A program made the position numbers and the translations under genes. A stretch of 64,000 bases of DNA from Kribbella sindirgiensis (GTDB lineage: Bacteria; Actinomycetota; Actinomycetes; Propionibacteriales; Kribbellaceae), in the NCBI RefSeq assembly GCF_004331435.1, contig NZ_SJKA01000006.1, forward strand, positions 186,001 to 250,000, read 5' to 3'. Position 1 is the first letter of the stretch. Each line of letters starts with the position of its first letter. Below the pieces are notes generated by a model that worked only from the letters and a program-made list of their open reading frames with translations, was not told the origin of the DNA and did not search any database. Shown here piece by piece: positions 26,840 through 34,447 of the stretch.

Positions 26840-28339
26840 TTGGACGTCACGAGCAAGACCTCAGAAGTACCCGAAGAGCCGGCCGCGGCCTCTGCGACCG
26901 AGAAGGTCTGGAAAGCGGGCAGGCTCGAACCGATGCCGATCCGGAAGCTTCCGGACGCACCGCCCTCCTTGCACATCCTCGGCCCGACCGTGTTCCTGGT
27001 CGCGCTGGGTGTGGGTATGGGGGAGTCGTACATGTGGCCCCGGCTCGTCCTGGTGTTCGGGCCGGACATCCGCTGGTTGTTCATGGTCGGTGTCACGCTG
27101 CAGGCGTTCGTGCTGCTGGAGATGGCGCGGTACGCGATGGCCACCGGGGAGAGCATCTTCTTCGGCGCGGCCCGGATCTTCAAACCGCTGATGTGGTTCT
27201 TCTACGCGGCGGCGATCCTGATCTACATGTGGCCGGGCCATCTGTCCGCCGGCGCGGCCGCGTTCGAGGAGATCACCGGCATCCCCTGGCAGGTCACCGC
27301 TTGCGTGGCTCTGGTGTTCGTCGGTGTGCTGTTCAGCCTGCTGTCGGTGATCTACAACTTCCTCGAGAAGCTCCTCGGTCTGCTGATCGGCTTGCTGGTT
27401 GTCGGTACGTCGGTGATCGCCGCGATGGTCGGCAGCTGGGACGACCTCGGCCGGACGGTGTCCGGGATGTTCGCGTTCGGGTACTTCCCGGACGACGCGA
27501 TGACGTCGGCCTGGTTCCCGGTCGTGGTGGGTTCGATCGCGTTCGCCGGGCCGTCCGGGATGCAGCAGATGTGGTACACGCTGCAACTGCGGGACAGCGG
27601 CGCCGGCATGGGCGCGCACATCCCGAAGATCCGCGGGCTGCGGGCGGCGGGTGAGGCGGAGTCGATGCCGTCGCGCGGGTTCATGTTCGACACCGAGGAC
27701 CCGGCCGAGATGGCGAAGTGGAAGGGCTGGCGCAAGTGGGTCACGTTCGACGCGCTGCTGCTCTTCTGGGGCATCACGATGCTGGTGACGATCTCGTTCA
27801 CCGTGCTCGCCATGTCGGCGGCGCGGGAGAACCCGAACGTCGCCTCGCTGATCGAGGGCGGTGACCGGGACGCGGCGCTGAAGGCGATGTCGGACGCGTT
27901 CGCGTCGGCCGGCTCACCGATCCTCGGGACGTTGTTCTTCGCTTTCATCGCACTGATCGGGCTGAACGCGACCCTCGGTCTGTTCGACTCGTTCTCCCGC
28001 GGTCAGGCGGACATGACGTACTACTTCGTGCCGGGCGCCAAACGGTTCTCGATGTCGCGGCTGTACGCCGGGTTCCTGTGGGGCGTGATCCTGTTCGGGA
28101 TCCTGATCCTGCTGTTCGGACCGGCCGACGGCCCGGCGGGGATCCTGGACACGCTCGCGTTCCTGTCGACCTTCGCGATGGGCGCGTACTGCATCGTGTT
28201 GCTCCTGACCAACAACATGCTGCTGCCGAAGGCGATCCGTCCCGGCCCGGTGCGGAACGTGATCATCGGGTTCGGAGCGGTGTTCTACCTCGGGATGCTG
28301 TTCTACTGCCTGTTCCGCTTCGGCGTGGCTGTGGGCTGA
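26840..28339 (+). CDS. Nramp-like multi-pass transporter lacking canonical metal motifs
   Basis: 499 residues from TTG 26840, preceded by AAGGAG. About 11 membrane segments, arranged as in the Nramp (SLC11) family. The expected TM1 DPGN and TM6 MPH metal-binding motifs are replaced by GVGMGESYMWP and FAGPSGMQQMW. A long cytoplasmic loop (SMPSRGFMFDTEDPAEMAKW) is also unusual. It follows the CoA-ligase gene by 74 bases and is coupled to a small membrane protein. It may carry something other than Mn/Fe, possibly an organic acid. This is inference from context and missing residues. Confidence 0.75.
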   Translation: MDVTSKTSEVPEEPAAASATEKVWKAGRLEPMPIRKLPDAPPSLHILGPTVFLVALGVGMGESYMWPRLVLVFGPDIRWLFMVGVTLQAFVLLEMARYAMATGESIFFGAARIFKPLMWFFYAAAILIYMWPGHLSAGAAAFEEITGIPWQVTACVALVFVGVLFSLLSVIYNFLEKLLGLLIGLLVVGTSVIAAMVGSWDDLGRTVSGMFAFGYFPDDAMTSAWFPVVVGSIAFAGPSGMQQMWYTLQLRDSGAGMGAHIPKIRGLRAAGEAESMPSRGFMFDTEDPAEMAKWKGWRKWVTFDALLLFWGITMLVTISFTVLAMSAARENPNVASLIEGGDRDAALKAMSDAFASAGSPILGTLFFAFIALIGLNATLGLFDSFSRGQADMTYYFVPGAKRFSMSRLYAGFLWGVILFGILILLFGPADGPAGILDTLAFLSTFAMGAYCIVLLLTNNMLLPKAIRPGPVRNVIIGFGAVFYLGMLFYCLFRFGVAVG

Positions 28340-28340
28340 C

Positions 28341-28859
28341 ATGGCTTCCTACAAGCAGTTGGCGGAGTACTGCCTCCCAGCCGCGTCGGTGGGCGCGGCA
28401 GCAGGGCTCATCGCCGGAGGGCTGGCCGCGTTCGTCGGCCAGCCCGCCGGCTGGGCAGTCGTCACCGGGCTCGGTCTCGGCGTACCACTGATGCTGTTCG
28501 GATCCGGGTACGCCGCGTTGGTCGCGCTCGGCAAAGTCCCCGCGGGCGTGTTCGCGCCGGCGGCGGTCTACTGGGTGATCGCGTTCCCGCTGGCGCTCCT
28601 GGTGCACTCGGTGGTCACCGCCTGGGTGGTCACCGGCTCACCCGGCCTGCCGCCGGAACCGTGGAAGTTCCTCGCCTTCCGTGCCCTGGTGAGCATGGGA
28701 TTCGCCATCGGCTTCCTGTGGATGCAAGAACAATTAGGCCGCTTCTGGTGGCCGCACATCCTCGACCGCAACCAGTACGCACGCCGCGTGGTCGAGCAAT
28801 ACACCCACCTCGCCACCGCCCTGGCAGCCCGAAAAGCCGCCACCGGCCGCAGAACCTAA
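28341..28859 (+). CDS. Small four-helix membrane protein downstream of the Nramp-like gene
   Basis: 172 residues, starting one base after the preceding stop, so it is translated with the Nramp-like carrier. Four hydrophobic segments (about residues 13-35, 40-60, 70-95 and 105-128) are followed by a basic soluble tail (RNQYARRVVEQYTHLATALAARKA). No family recognised. Likely a partner subunit of the carrier. Confidence 0.7.
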   Translation: MASYKQLAEYCLPAASVGAAAGLIAGGLAAFVGQPAGWAVVTGLGLGVPLMLFGSGYAALVALGKVPAGVFAPAAVYWVIAFPLALLVHSVVTAWVVTGSPGLPPEPWKFLAFRALVSMGFAIGFLWMQEQLGRFWWPHILDRNQYARRVVEQYTHLATALAARKAATGRRT

Positions 28860-28862
28860 CTC

Positions 28863-28897
28863 AGTCGCCCGCAACCCACACCAGGTTGCGGGCGACT
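28863..28897. terminator. Bidirectional hairpin terminator
   Basis: A 14-bp perfect stem (28863-28876 and 28884-28897) with a 7-nt loop, between the convergent ends of the small membrane protein gene and a deazaflavin-type oxidoreductase gene. It closes the oxalate operon. Confidence 0.75.
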
Positions 28898-28923
28898 CCT
28901 TGCACGCAAGGACACCGTTGTTC

Positions 28924-29394
28924 TCAGTGGTGGAAGCTGATGCGCATCAGGCGGCTGTCGGCCCAATCTTCGAGCCGAGTCGGCCGTATGGTGCCGGGGT
29001 CGTGGGGCTGGTTGAGATCCGCGACGATCTCCGCCAGTACGGCCTGACGTTCAGCTGGGTCGGTGACCGGCGTGGCCTGTGCGGGCAGGTCTGCGCGGAT
29101 CCCGTTCTTGAGGTGAAAGGTGAAGTTGGGGTTGGCGAGGAGGTTGGCGTGCCAGTCGGTCGCGGCGCCGCCCGCGCCGCTGCACAGGTACGTTGCGCCG
29201 GCGGCTCGGTAGAAGAAGATCTCGATGCGGCGTGGTCGGCCGGTACGGCGTCCCAGCGTGGTGATGTCGATGATCCGTTCTCGCGTGCCCGCGGCGGGGG
29301 TGATCTCGATGGCTCGCCGGATGGGATCGGGTAGGTGCGACAGCGATGCGTCGCGTACGGCGTCGTTCGACCCGGTCGTGTTTGGAGTGCTCAT
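28924..29394 (-). CDS. Nitroreductase/deazaflavin (F420)-dependent oxidoreductase family protein
   Basis: 156 residues of the split-barrel DUF385 (Ddn-like) family. ITTLGRRTGRPRRIEIFFYR and TDWHANLLANPNFTFHLKNG are the standard cofactor-binding segments. Members use F420H2 or only bind it. The start ATG overlaps the SDR stop (ATGA), so the two oxidoreductases are co-translated. The substrate is unknown. Confidence 0.88.
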   Translation of the reverse strand: MSTPNTTGSNDAVRDASLSHLPDPIRRAIEITPAAGTRERIIDITTLGRRTGRPRRIEIFFYRAAGATYLCSGAGGAATDWHANLLANPNFTFHLKNGIRADLPAQATPVTDPAERQAVLAEIVADLNQPHDPGTIRPTRLEDWADSRLMRISFHH

Positions 29395-30170
29395 GCGGTC
29401 TCGGCCTGAAGGGCGGGGCCGAGGAGGAGTCCACCGTCGATGACGTACTCCGAGCCCGTGATGAACGAGGCGTCTGATGACGTGAGGAACAGGAGCAGTT
29501 GGGTGACGTCGGCCGGTTCTCCGAGCCGGGGGATGGCGAACGGCTCGGGTGAGTAGAAGTCGGCGATGGCCGCGGTCGCGCCAGCTGCTGGTTCGTGGAT
29601 GAAGGACGTCGCGATCACGCCGGGGTGGATGGTGTTCACCCGGATGCGGTCGCGGCCGAGCTCGAGTGCAGCCGTTTGGGTGAGTCCTCGTACGGCCCAC
29701 TTGCTGGCGACGTACGGCGCATAGTGAGCCGTGCCGCCCAGGGCCATGGTCGAGGCGATGTTGACGATGGCTCCGCCTGTTGCGCGGCGCAGCGCGGGGG
29801 TGGCGACCTTGATGCCGAGGAAGGTGCCTGTGAGGTTGATGTCTAGCATGCGCGACCACGTGGCCTGGTCCGTGTTCTCGATCGGCGCCGGCGGGTTCTG
29901 GACGCCCGCGTTGTTGACGAGCACGTTCAAGGCGCCGAAGGCGCTCTCGGCGGCCAGCACAGCGGCGGACCACGAGCTCTCGTCGGTGACGTCGAGGCGG
30001 GTGAAGCGAGCGCGGGGCCCGAGCTCGTCGGCGAGAGCGGCGCCCCGCTCCGCGTCGATGTCGCCGATCACCACGTTCGCTCCCTCCGCGTGAAAGGCGC
30101 GCACGTGGCTCGAGCCTTGGCCGCCGGTCCCACCGGTCACGAGCACGGTCTGGTTGTCGAAGCGGCGCAT
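29391..30170 (-). CDS. Short-chain dehydrogenase/reductase
   Basis: 259 residues. The NAD(P) motif is TGGTGGQGSSHVRAF, followed by LVNNAGVQN. The active-site Tyr/Lys pair lies in YAPYVASKWAVRG with the Ser in IVNIASTMA. D37-type acidic residues (VVIGDIDAE) suggest NAD preference. It is the first gene of a two-gene operon with the deazaflavin-type protein and is divergent from a TetR gene whose operators flank its promoter. Confidence 0.92.
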   Translation of the reverse strand: MRRFDNQTVLVTGGTGGQGSSHVRAFHAEGANVVIGDIDAERGAALADELGPRARFTRLDVTDESSWSAAVLAAESAFGALNVLVNNAGVQNPPAPIENTDQATWSRMLDINLTGTFLGIKVATPALRRATGGAIVNIASTMALGGTAHYAPYVASKWAVRGLTQTAALELGRDRIRVNTIHPGVIATSFIHEPAAGATAAIADFYSPEPFAIPRLGEPADVTQLLLFLTSSDASFITGSEYVIDGGLLLGPALQAETA

Positions 30171-30194
30171 CAGCTGTTCCTTCGGTGGGCCAGT

Positions 30195-30214
30195 GGTGAG
30201 CCGAGCGACTCACC
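30195..30214. promoter_or_regulatory. TetR operator, copy 1
   Basis: GGTGAGCCGAGCGACTCACC has arms GGTGAG and CTCACC with the same 20-bp architecture as the copy at 30241. It sits just upstream of the SDR start. Confidence 0.6.
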
Positions 30215-30240
30215 ATCCCTGACATTAGATCGGCGGGAGT

Positions 30241-30260
30241 GGTGAGTCAAGCCACTCACC
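30241..30260. promoter_or_regulatory. TetR operator, copy 2
   Basis: GGTGAGTCAAGCCACTCACC has 7-bp arms GGTGAGT/ACTCACC. It lies directly upstream of TATGCT (30264-30269), a likely -10 box seven bases before the tetR ATG, so tetR is probably leaderless and autorepressed. Confidence 0.6.
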
Positions 30261-30275
30261 TCGTATGCTCGGCGC

Positions 30276-30920
30276 ATGACCAAGGTCGTACCGACGTACC
30301 ACCAGCGCGTCGCTCAGGAGAAGCGCGGGCTGATCGTGGCGGCCGCGACCGCACTGTTCCTCGAGTTGGGCTACGACCGGACGTCGCTGGCGCGGATCGC
30401 AGAGAGCTCGGGCGTTTCGCGGGCCACCTTGTTCAAGCAGTTTCCGACCAAGGCTGCTCTGTTCGACGCCATCGTGACCGAGTCCTGGTCGACCGCTGCC
30501 GAGGAGGATCCGCCGCCGGCAGGCAACGTCGTCGACGGGCTCAGCGTCATCGGTCGCCGTTACGCCGAGCTGTTGAGTCGGCCTCAGATGACCGACCTGT
30601 TCCGGATCGTCATCGCCGAGCTGCCGCGGTTCCCTGAGCTGGCTCATGCGCAGTTCTCGCAGGGGAAGATGCCGTACTTCGAGTCCGTACGCAGCTACCT
30701 CGTGGCTGAGCACGACGCGGGAACGGTGCGGGTCGAGGATGTGGACCTCGCAGCCACCCAGTTCCTGGGCATGATCTCCAACTACGTCTTCTGGCCGGCA
30801 CTCCTCGTGCCGGGCTGGAAGGTGAGCGCCGAACGCGTCGCCCAGGTAGTCGACGAGGCCGTCCGCACCATCGCCGCCCGGTACGCCGCGACTGAACCAG
30901 GGGCGCCCACCAACGACTGA
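30276..30920 (+). CDS. TetR-family transcriptional regulator
   Basis: 214 residues. The N-terminal helix-turn-helix is LIVAAATALFLELGYDRTSLARIAESSGVSRATLFKQFPTK in order, and the C-terminal part is a typical helical ligand domain (FRIVIAELPRFPELAHAQF, FWPALLVPGWKV). It is divergent from the SDR operon, and two 20-bp palindromes lie between the starts, so it probably represses both. Confidence 0.92.
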   Translation: MTKVVPTYHQRVAQEKRGLIVAAATALFLELGYDRTSLARIAESSGVSRATLFKQFPTKAALFDAIVTESWSTAAEEDPPPAGNVVDGLSVIGRRYAELLSRPQMTDLFRIVIAELPRFPELAHAQFSQGKMPYFESVRSYLVAEHDAGTVRVEDVDLAATQFLGMISNYVFWPALLVPGWKVSAERVAQVVDEAVRTIAARYAATEPGAPTND

Positions 30921-31104
30921 GCCCCGCCGACCGCGAGGCCGTCGGCGTCAAGCGCGTTCCTCAGCCGCTCGCCGAGGGTGCGGACACCATCTGGGCGCCG
31001 AGGACACGAAATATCAGGTCTCACCCCACCACAACCTGTTCCACGCCACCGCAGCTCACCCATATAGGCCAGGAGTGCCGGATGACCCCGAGTGGCCGGT
31101 GCGT

Positions 31105-31851
31105 TCAGCGCTTGCGGCGGCGGGGGGTTGCCTCGGCGTCTGTTGGCTCGGTCGGCTCGGCGGCCTGGAGGTCGTGGTAGGCCTTGCGGGTGTGTTCGGT
31201 GTGTTCGCGCATGATCTGGGCGGCTTTGTCTTCGTCGCCTTCGCTGATGGCCTTGACCAGGCGGTTGTGTTCGCGCCAGGAGGCTGCGCCGCGGACGGGG
31301 GCGACGGGGGTGTAGTACCAGCGGACGCGGCGGTCGACCTGGGCGGCGAAGTCGACGAGGAAACGGTTGCCGGACATCTGGGTGATCAGGCTGTGGAGCT
31401 CGGCGTTCGTCCGTACGGTGCCGTCGATGTCGCCGGCTTCCTGGTACGTCGTGCCGACCTTGCACAGCTCGCGCAACTTGGCGACATCGTCCTTGGGCGC
31501 ATGCCGGGCGGCGAGCCGCGCGGACTCCGACTCGAGGGCGGCACGGGCCGCGAGCAACTGGTCGACCTCGTCCTCGGCGGGAACATGCACCATCGCGCCG
31601 AACCCGGGCCGCAGATCGACCCAGCCCTCGTTGTTCAGCCGCTGCAGGGCTTCGCGGACCGGCTGTCGCGAGACGCCCAGGATCCCGGCGAGCTCGACCT
31701 CGACCAGGTGCCGGCCGCGCTCGAGGGTGCCGTCGATGATCATCTCGGTCAGGGCCTCGTACACCGATTCCCGCAACGGCTGCGGGCGCTTGACGTGCCG
31801 CACACCGGCCGGTTCCGCACCCGCCCCTGGGCCTGCGCTGATGGTCGTCAT
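31105..31851 (-). CDS. GntR-family transcriptional regulator, FCD (FadR-type) domain
   Basis: 248 residues from ATG 31851, with GGAAGGGA upstream. The winged helix is LRESVYEALTEMIIDGTLER followed by VSRQPVREALQRLNNEGWVDL. The FCD domain has RAALESESARLAARHAP, a central metal-site His region (NAELHSLITQMSGN) and a C-terminal EHTEHTRKAYHDL. A 39-bp palindrome starts 22 bases upstream of its start and probably mediates autoregulation. Its framework (GTA..C.G..TAC) resembles the 15-bp sites in the oxalate cluster, so it is a candidate for controlling that regulon. The tail is Lys/Arg rich. Confidence 0.9.
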   Translation of the reverse strand: MTTISAGPGAGAEPAGVRHVKRPQPLRESVYEALTEMIIDGTLERGRHLVEVELAGILGVSRQPVREALQRLNNEGWVDLRPGFGAMVHVPAEDEVDQLLAARAALESESARLAARHAPKDDVAKLRELCKVGTTYQEAGDIDGTVRTNAELHSLITQMSGNRFLVDFAAQVDRRVRWYYTPVAPVRGAASWREHNRLVKAISEGDEDKAAQIMREHTEHTRKAYHDLQAAEPTEPTDAEATPRRRKR

Positions 31852-31872
31852 GAGGTCCCTTCCGGTCCTACA

Positions 31873-31911
31873 GTCATGGCACTTGGTAGACAGTCTACCA
31901 AGTGCCATGAC
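31873..31911. promoter_or_regulatory. 39-bp near-perfect palindrome upstream of gntR
   Basis: Two 19-bp arms match perfectly around one central base (31892). The core GGTAGACAGTCTACC has the symmetric form expected for an FCD-type GntR dimer. As RNA it could also fold into a very stable hairpin in the leader. Confidence 0.7.
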
Positions 31912-31951
31912 CGGACATATAGCTCCGGTGCGAGGTATCTCGCACCGGAGG

Positions 31952-32131
31952 TCAGGCGGCGGACTCGCCGGCTGCCCGGCGGTCGTCGTCGTGAGTGCTG
32001 CGGGCGTCCTGGGCCGTCAGCTTGGCGAGCTCCGCGTCGAGGTCGACCGGGGTGCTCAGCTCCTGCAGCTCCGGGGCATCCGGGAACTGCGGCCGCGCCG
32101 CCAGAGCACCGAACCTACGCGTGAAGATCAT
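31952..32131 (-). CDS. Hypothetical 59-residue protein
   Basis: From ATG 32131, with AAGGAAGGG about six bases upstream, it encodes a small protein (MIFTRRFGALAARPQFPDAP, then an acidic LDAELAKLTAQDARS and a polar tail). TGTATACA (32159-32166) lies 27 bases upstream. It follows the broken formate dehydrogenase gene on the same strand. No family recognised. Confidence 0.5.
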   Translation of the reverse strand: MIFTRRFGALAARPQFPDAPELQELSTPVDLDAELAKLTAQDARSTHDDDRRAAGESAA

Positions 32132-32158
32132 TTCAACCCTTCCTTGAATTCTGGCTTC

Positions 32159-32166
32159 TGTATACA
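32159..32166. promoter_or_regulatory. TGTATACA motif upstream of the 59-residue ORF
   Basis: An 8-bp palindrome whose flanks on the plus strand (CTGTATACAT) are repeated at 34306 upstream of the LysR gene. It contains the TGTATAC half-site of the oxalate-cluster operators. Confidence 0.35.
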
Positions 32167-32215
32167 TTCAACCAGGTGAACTGACGAGTCATGCCCGGAT
32201 CTCACGTGATCCCGC

Positions 32216-33260
32216 TTACACCGCGGTGGAGTACGCATGCGCACCGGCACCGGCCAGTCGCCCGCCGTCGACAATCAGGTAGTTGTCGCGGATCGGCGTA
32301 CCGCTCAACCAGGACTCGAGGATCTCCCGCGTGCCCGCGGCGTACCGGGCCTGCGCGGACAGTGACGACCCGGAGATGTGCGGTGTCATGCCGTGGTGGG
32401 GCATGGTCCGCCACGGGTGGTCTGCCGGTGCTGGCTGCGGGTACCAGACGTCCCCGGCGTACCCGGCCAACTGGCCGCTCTCCAGGGCCCGCACGATGGC
32501 GTCGCGGTCCGCGATCTTCGCCCGGGCGGTGTTGATCAGGTACGTGCCGCGCTTCATGCTGCCGAGCAGCGCGTCGCCGAACAGGCCTTCGGTCTCCGGG
32601 TGCAGCGGCGCGTTGATCGTGACCACGTCGCAGTGCGGGACCATCTCCGCCGCGCTCGGGTGGAACGTCAACCCGAGTTCCCGCTCCACCGACTCCGGCA
32701 GCCGGTGCCGGTCGGTGTAGTGCAGCTTCACGTCGAACGGCGCCAGCCGCCGCAGTACGGCGGTCCCGATCCGGCCGGCCGCGACGGTGCCGACGTGCAT
32801 CCCCTCCAGGTCGTACGAGCGCGCGACGCAGTCCGCGATGTTCCAGCCACCATCCAATACCGTTTGGTATGCCGGGAGGTAGTTGCGGACCAGCCCGAGA
32901 ATCATCATCACCACGTGCTCCGCGACGCTGATGCTGTTGGAGTACGTGACCTCGGCAACCGTCATGCCGGCGCCGATCGCCGCGTCCAGGTCGACGTGGT
33001 CGGACCCGATCCCGGCGGTGATGGCGAGCTTGAGCTTCGGCGCCTTCGCGATCCTGCCCTTGTTTCTCGAGGAAGCCGCGCAGTCCGAGTTCGCCGGACA
33101 CGCTTCCGAGCAGTGTGCCCGGTGTGAAGTCGATCGACTTCGGGCTCGGGGCCGTCTGACCGTCCGGGTAGCGTTCGATCGAGGGGATGCCGTCGCGCGC
33201 GTACGACGACGGGTAGCCGGCGGCGGGGTCGTCGTACAGCACGCACACAATCTTCGCCAT
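32216..33260 (-). pseudogene. NAD-dependent formate dehydrogenase, disrupted by internal deletion and frameshift
   Basis: From ATG 33260 (AAGGAG upstream) the first frame gives MAKIVCVLYDDPAAGYPSSY through ELGLRGFLEKQG (68 residues), the N-terminus of NAD-formate dehydrogenase. Near 33057 it jumps to another frame, which resumes RIAKAPKLKLAITAGIGSDH and runs to the normal end AGAHAYSTAV. Against the family, about 39 residues (the VVTSDKDGP...PFWPAYLTPE part) are missing, about 116 nt, which also shifts the frame. The NAD-binding GTVAAGRIG and catalytic Arg/His regions (GDVWYPQP, MTPHISGSS) remain. As written, no full enzyme can be made. An assembly error is possible. Confidence 0.8.
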
Positions 33261-33304
33261 GATGGGAATCTCCTTGTTCTGAAGGGATTTCCACCATCGC
33301 CGGG

Positions 33305-34276
33305 TCAAGGACCGACGGTCAAAGACTTGCTCGCTATGTCGAGATAGCCCGAACCCATCAAGTGCACGTCGAGCAGGGCGTCGAGAGCTTTCTGGACGCC
33401 GGCCTGCCGGGCTACATCGAGCAGTGCGCGGGCGAGTACGGGCTCGGGGCTCCGGGCGGCGATGACCAGGCCGACCCGCGGGCCGTGCGCCGGACGCTTG
33501 AGCGGTACGACGCGCATCCCGTCCGGTACGCCGAACATGTGCAGCCACGCGTGGGAGATCACCGTCGACCAGTGGTTGCCGTGCAGGTGACTGTAGAGAC
33601 CGGAGACCGTGTCGCTCTCGATCGACGGTGTCGCGATCACGCCGTCGTCGGTGAAGTACCCGTTCATGATGCGGCGGTTGCGCATGTCGGGGGAGAGCAG
33701 GCAGAGCGGCAGCTCGGCGACCTGCGCCCACGTCGCCACGGGCAGGTCGGCGAGCTCACTGTGCTTCGGGGTGAGCAGCAGGTAGCGCTCCTCGTACAGC
33801 GGCGTCTTGCGCACCTGGCCGAGCGTGTCGTCGTCGAGGTACGTCATCGCGACGTCCAGTTCGAACTCCGCCAGCTTCTGCGTGATGTCCCGCGAGGACA
33901 ACGACTCGAGCGTGACGCGGGTGTTGGGGTGGCGCTCGCAGAACGGTGTCGTCAGCAGTGAGACGACCGGCATCGCGGTCGGGATCGCGCCGAGACGGAG
34001 CGTGCCGTTCAGACCGCCGCGCATCATCGACAGCTCGTGCCGGAGCGCGTCCTGCTCGGCGAGGATCCGCTGCGCCCAGAGCAGCACCCGCTCGCCTTCG
34101 GGCGTCAGGCCCTCGAAGCGGCGGCCGCGGCGCACGATCGGTACGTCGAGCTCCTGCTCGAGCTTGCGGATCGCGGCGGACAGGGACGGCTGGGAGACGT
34201 AGCAGGCATCCGCCGCCCGGGCGAAGTGCTTCTCGCGGGCGAGGGCGACGAGGTACTCCAGCTGCCGGAGCAGCAT
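33305..34276 (-). CDS. LysR-family transcriptional regulator near formate dehydrogenase
   Basis: 323 residues from ATG 34276. The helix-turn-helix is LVALAREKHFARAADACYVS with SQPSLSAAIRKLEQEL. The co-inducer-binding domain follows (LRLGAIPTAMPVVSLL, DVAMTYLDDDTL). It is 44 bases upstream of the formate dehydrogenase pseudogene on the same strand and probably regulates or once regulated it. LysR regulators are often found beside formate dehydrogenase genes. A TGTATACA motif lies 30 bases before its start. It is intact although its neighbour is broken. Confidence 0.9.
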   Translation of the reverse strand: MLLRQLEYLVALAREKHFARAADACYVSQPSLSAAIRKLEQELDVPIVRRGRRFEGLTPEGERVLLWAQRILAEQDALRHELSMMRGGLNGTLRLGAIPTAMPVVSLLTTPFCERHPNTRVTLESLSSRDITQKLAEFELDVAMTYLDDDTLGQVRKTPLYEERYLLLTPKHSELADLPVATWAQVAELPLCLLSPDMRNRRIMNGYFTDDGVIATPSIESDTVSGLYSHLHGNHWSTVISHAWLHMFGVPDGMRVVPLKRPAHGPRVGLVIAARSPEPVLARALLDVARQAGVQKALDALLDVHLMGSGYLDIASKSLTVGP

Positions 34277-34305
34277 CAACGATCCCGAGCTGGTGTGCAG
34301 TCGCC

Positions 34306-34313
34306 TGTATACA
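34306..34313. promoter_or_regulatory. TGTATACA motif upstream of lysR
   Basis: CTGTATACAT on the plus strand, shared with the motif at 32159. It is a palindrome just upstream of the LysR start. Confidence 0.35.
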
Positions 34314-34413
34314 TAATCCAACTGTAGAGACGGATGCGAGAGCCCGGTAGATCCTGACCTGGATGTGAACTGGGTCACACTGTGTCTTGCTGTGCCGGCG
34401 TCGTTCGACGGTT

Positions 34414-34433
34414 TGGCAGAAGTACTTCTGCCA
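34414..34433. promoter_or_regulatory. 20-bp perfect palindrome upstream of a hydrolase gene
   Basis: TGGCAGAAGTACTTCTGCCA is fully self-complementary and ends 14 bases before ATG 34448, next to the AAGGAG ribosome binding site. It suits a dimeric repressor. No regulator gene of obvious fit is adjacent. Confidence 0.6.
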
Positions 34434-34447
34434 GAAGGAGCTGTGTG

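Noticed and set aside
31873..31911. Attachment site or insertion-element end
   Set aside because: No transposase or integrase is nearby and no second copy was seen; its position before gntR favours an operator.
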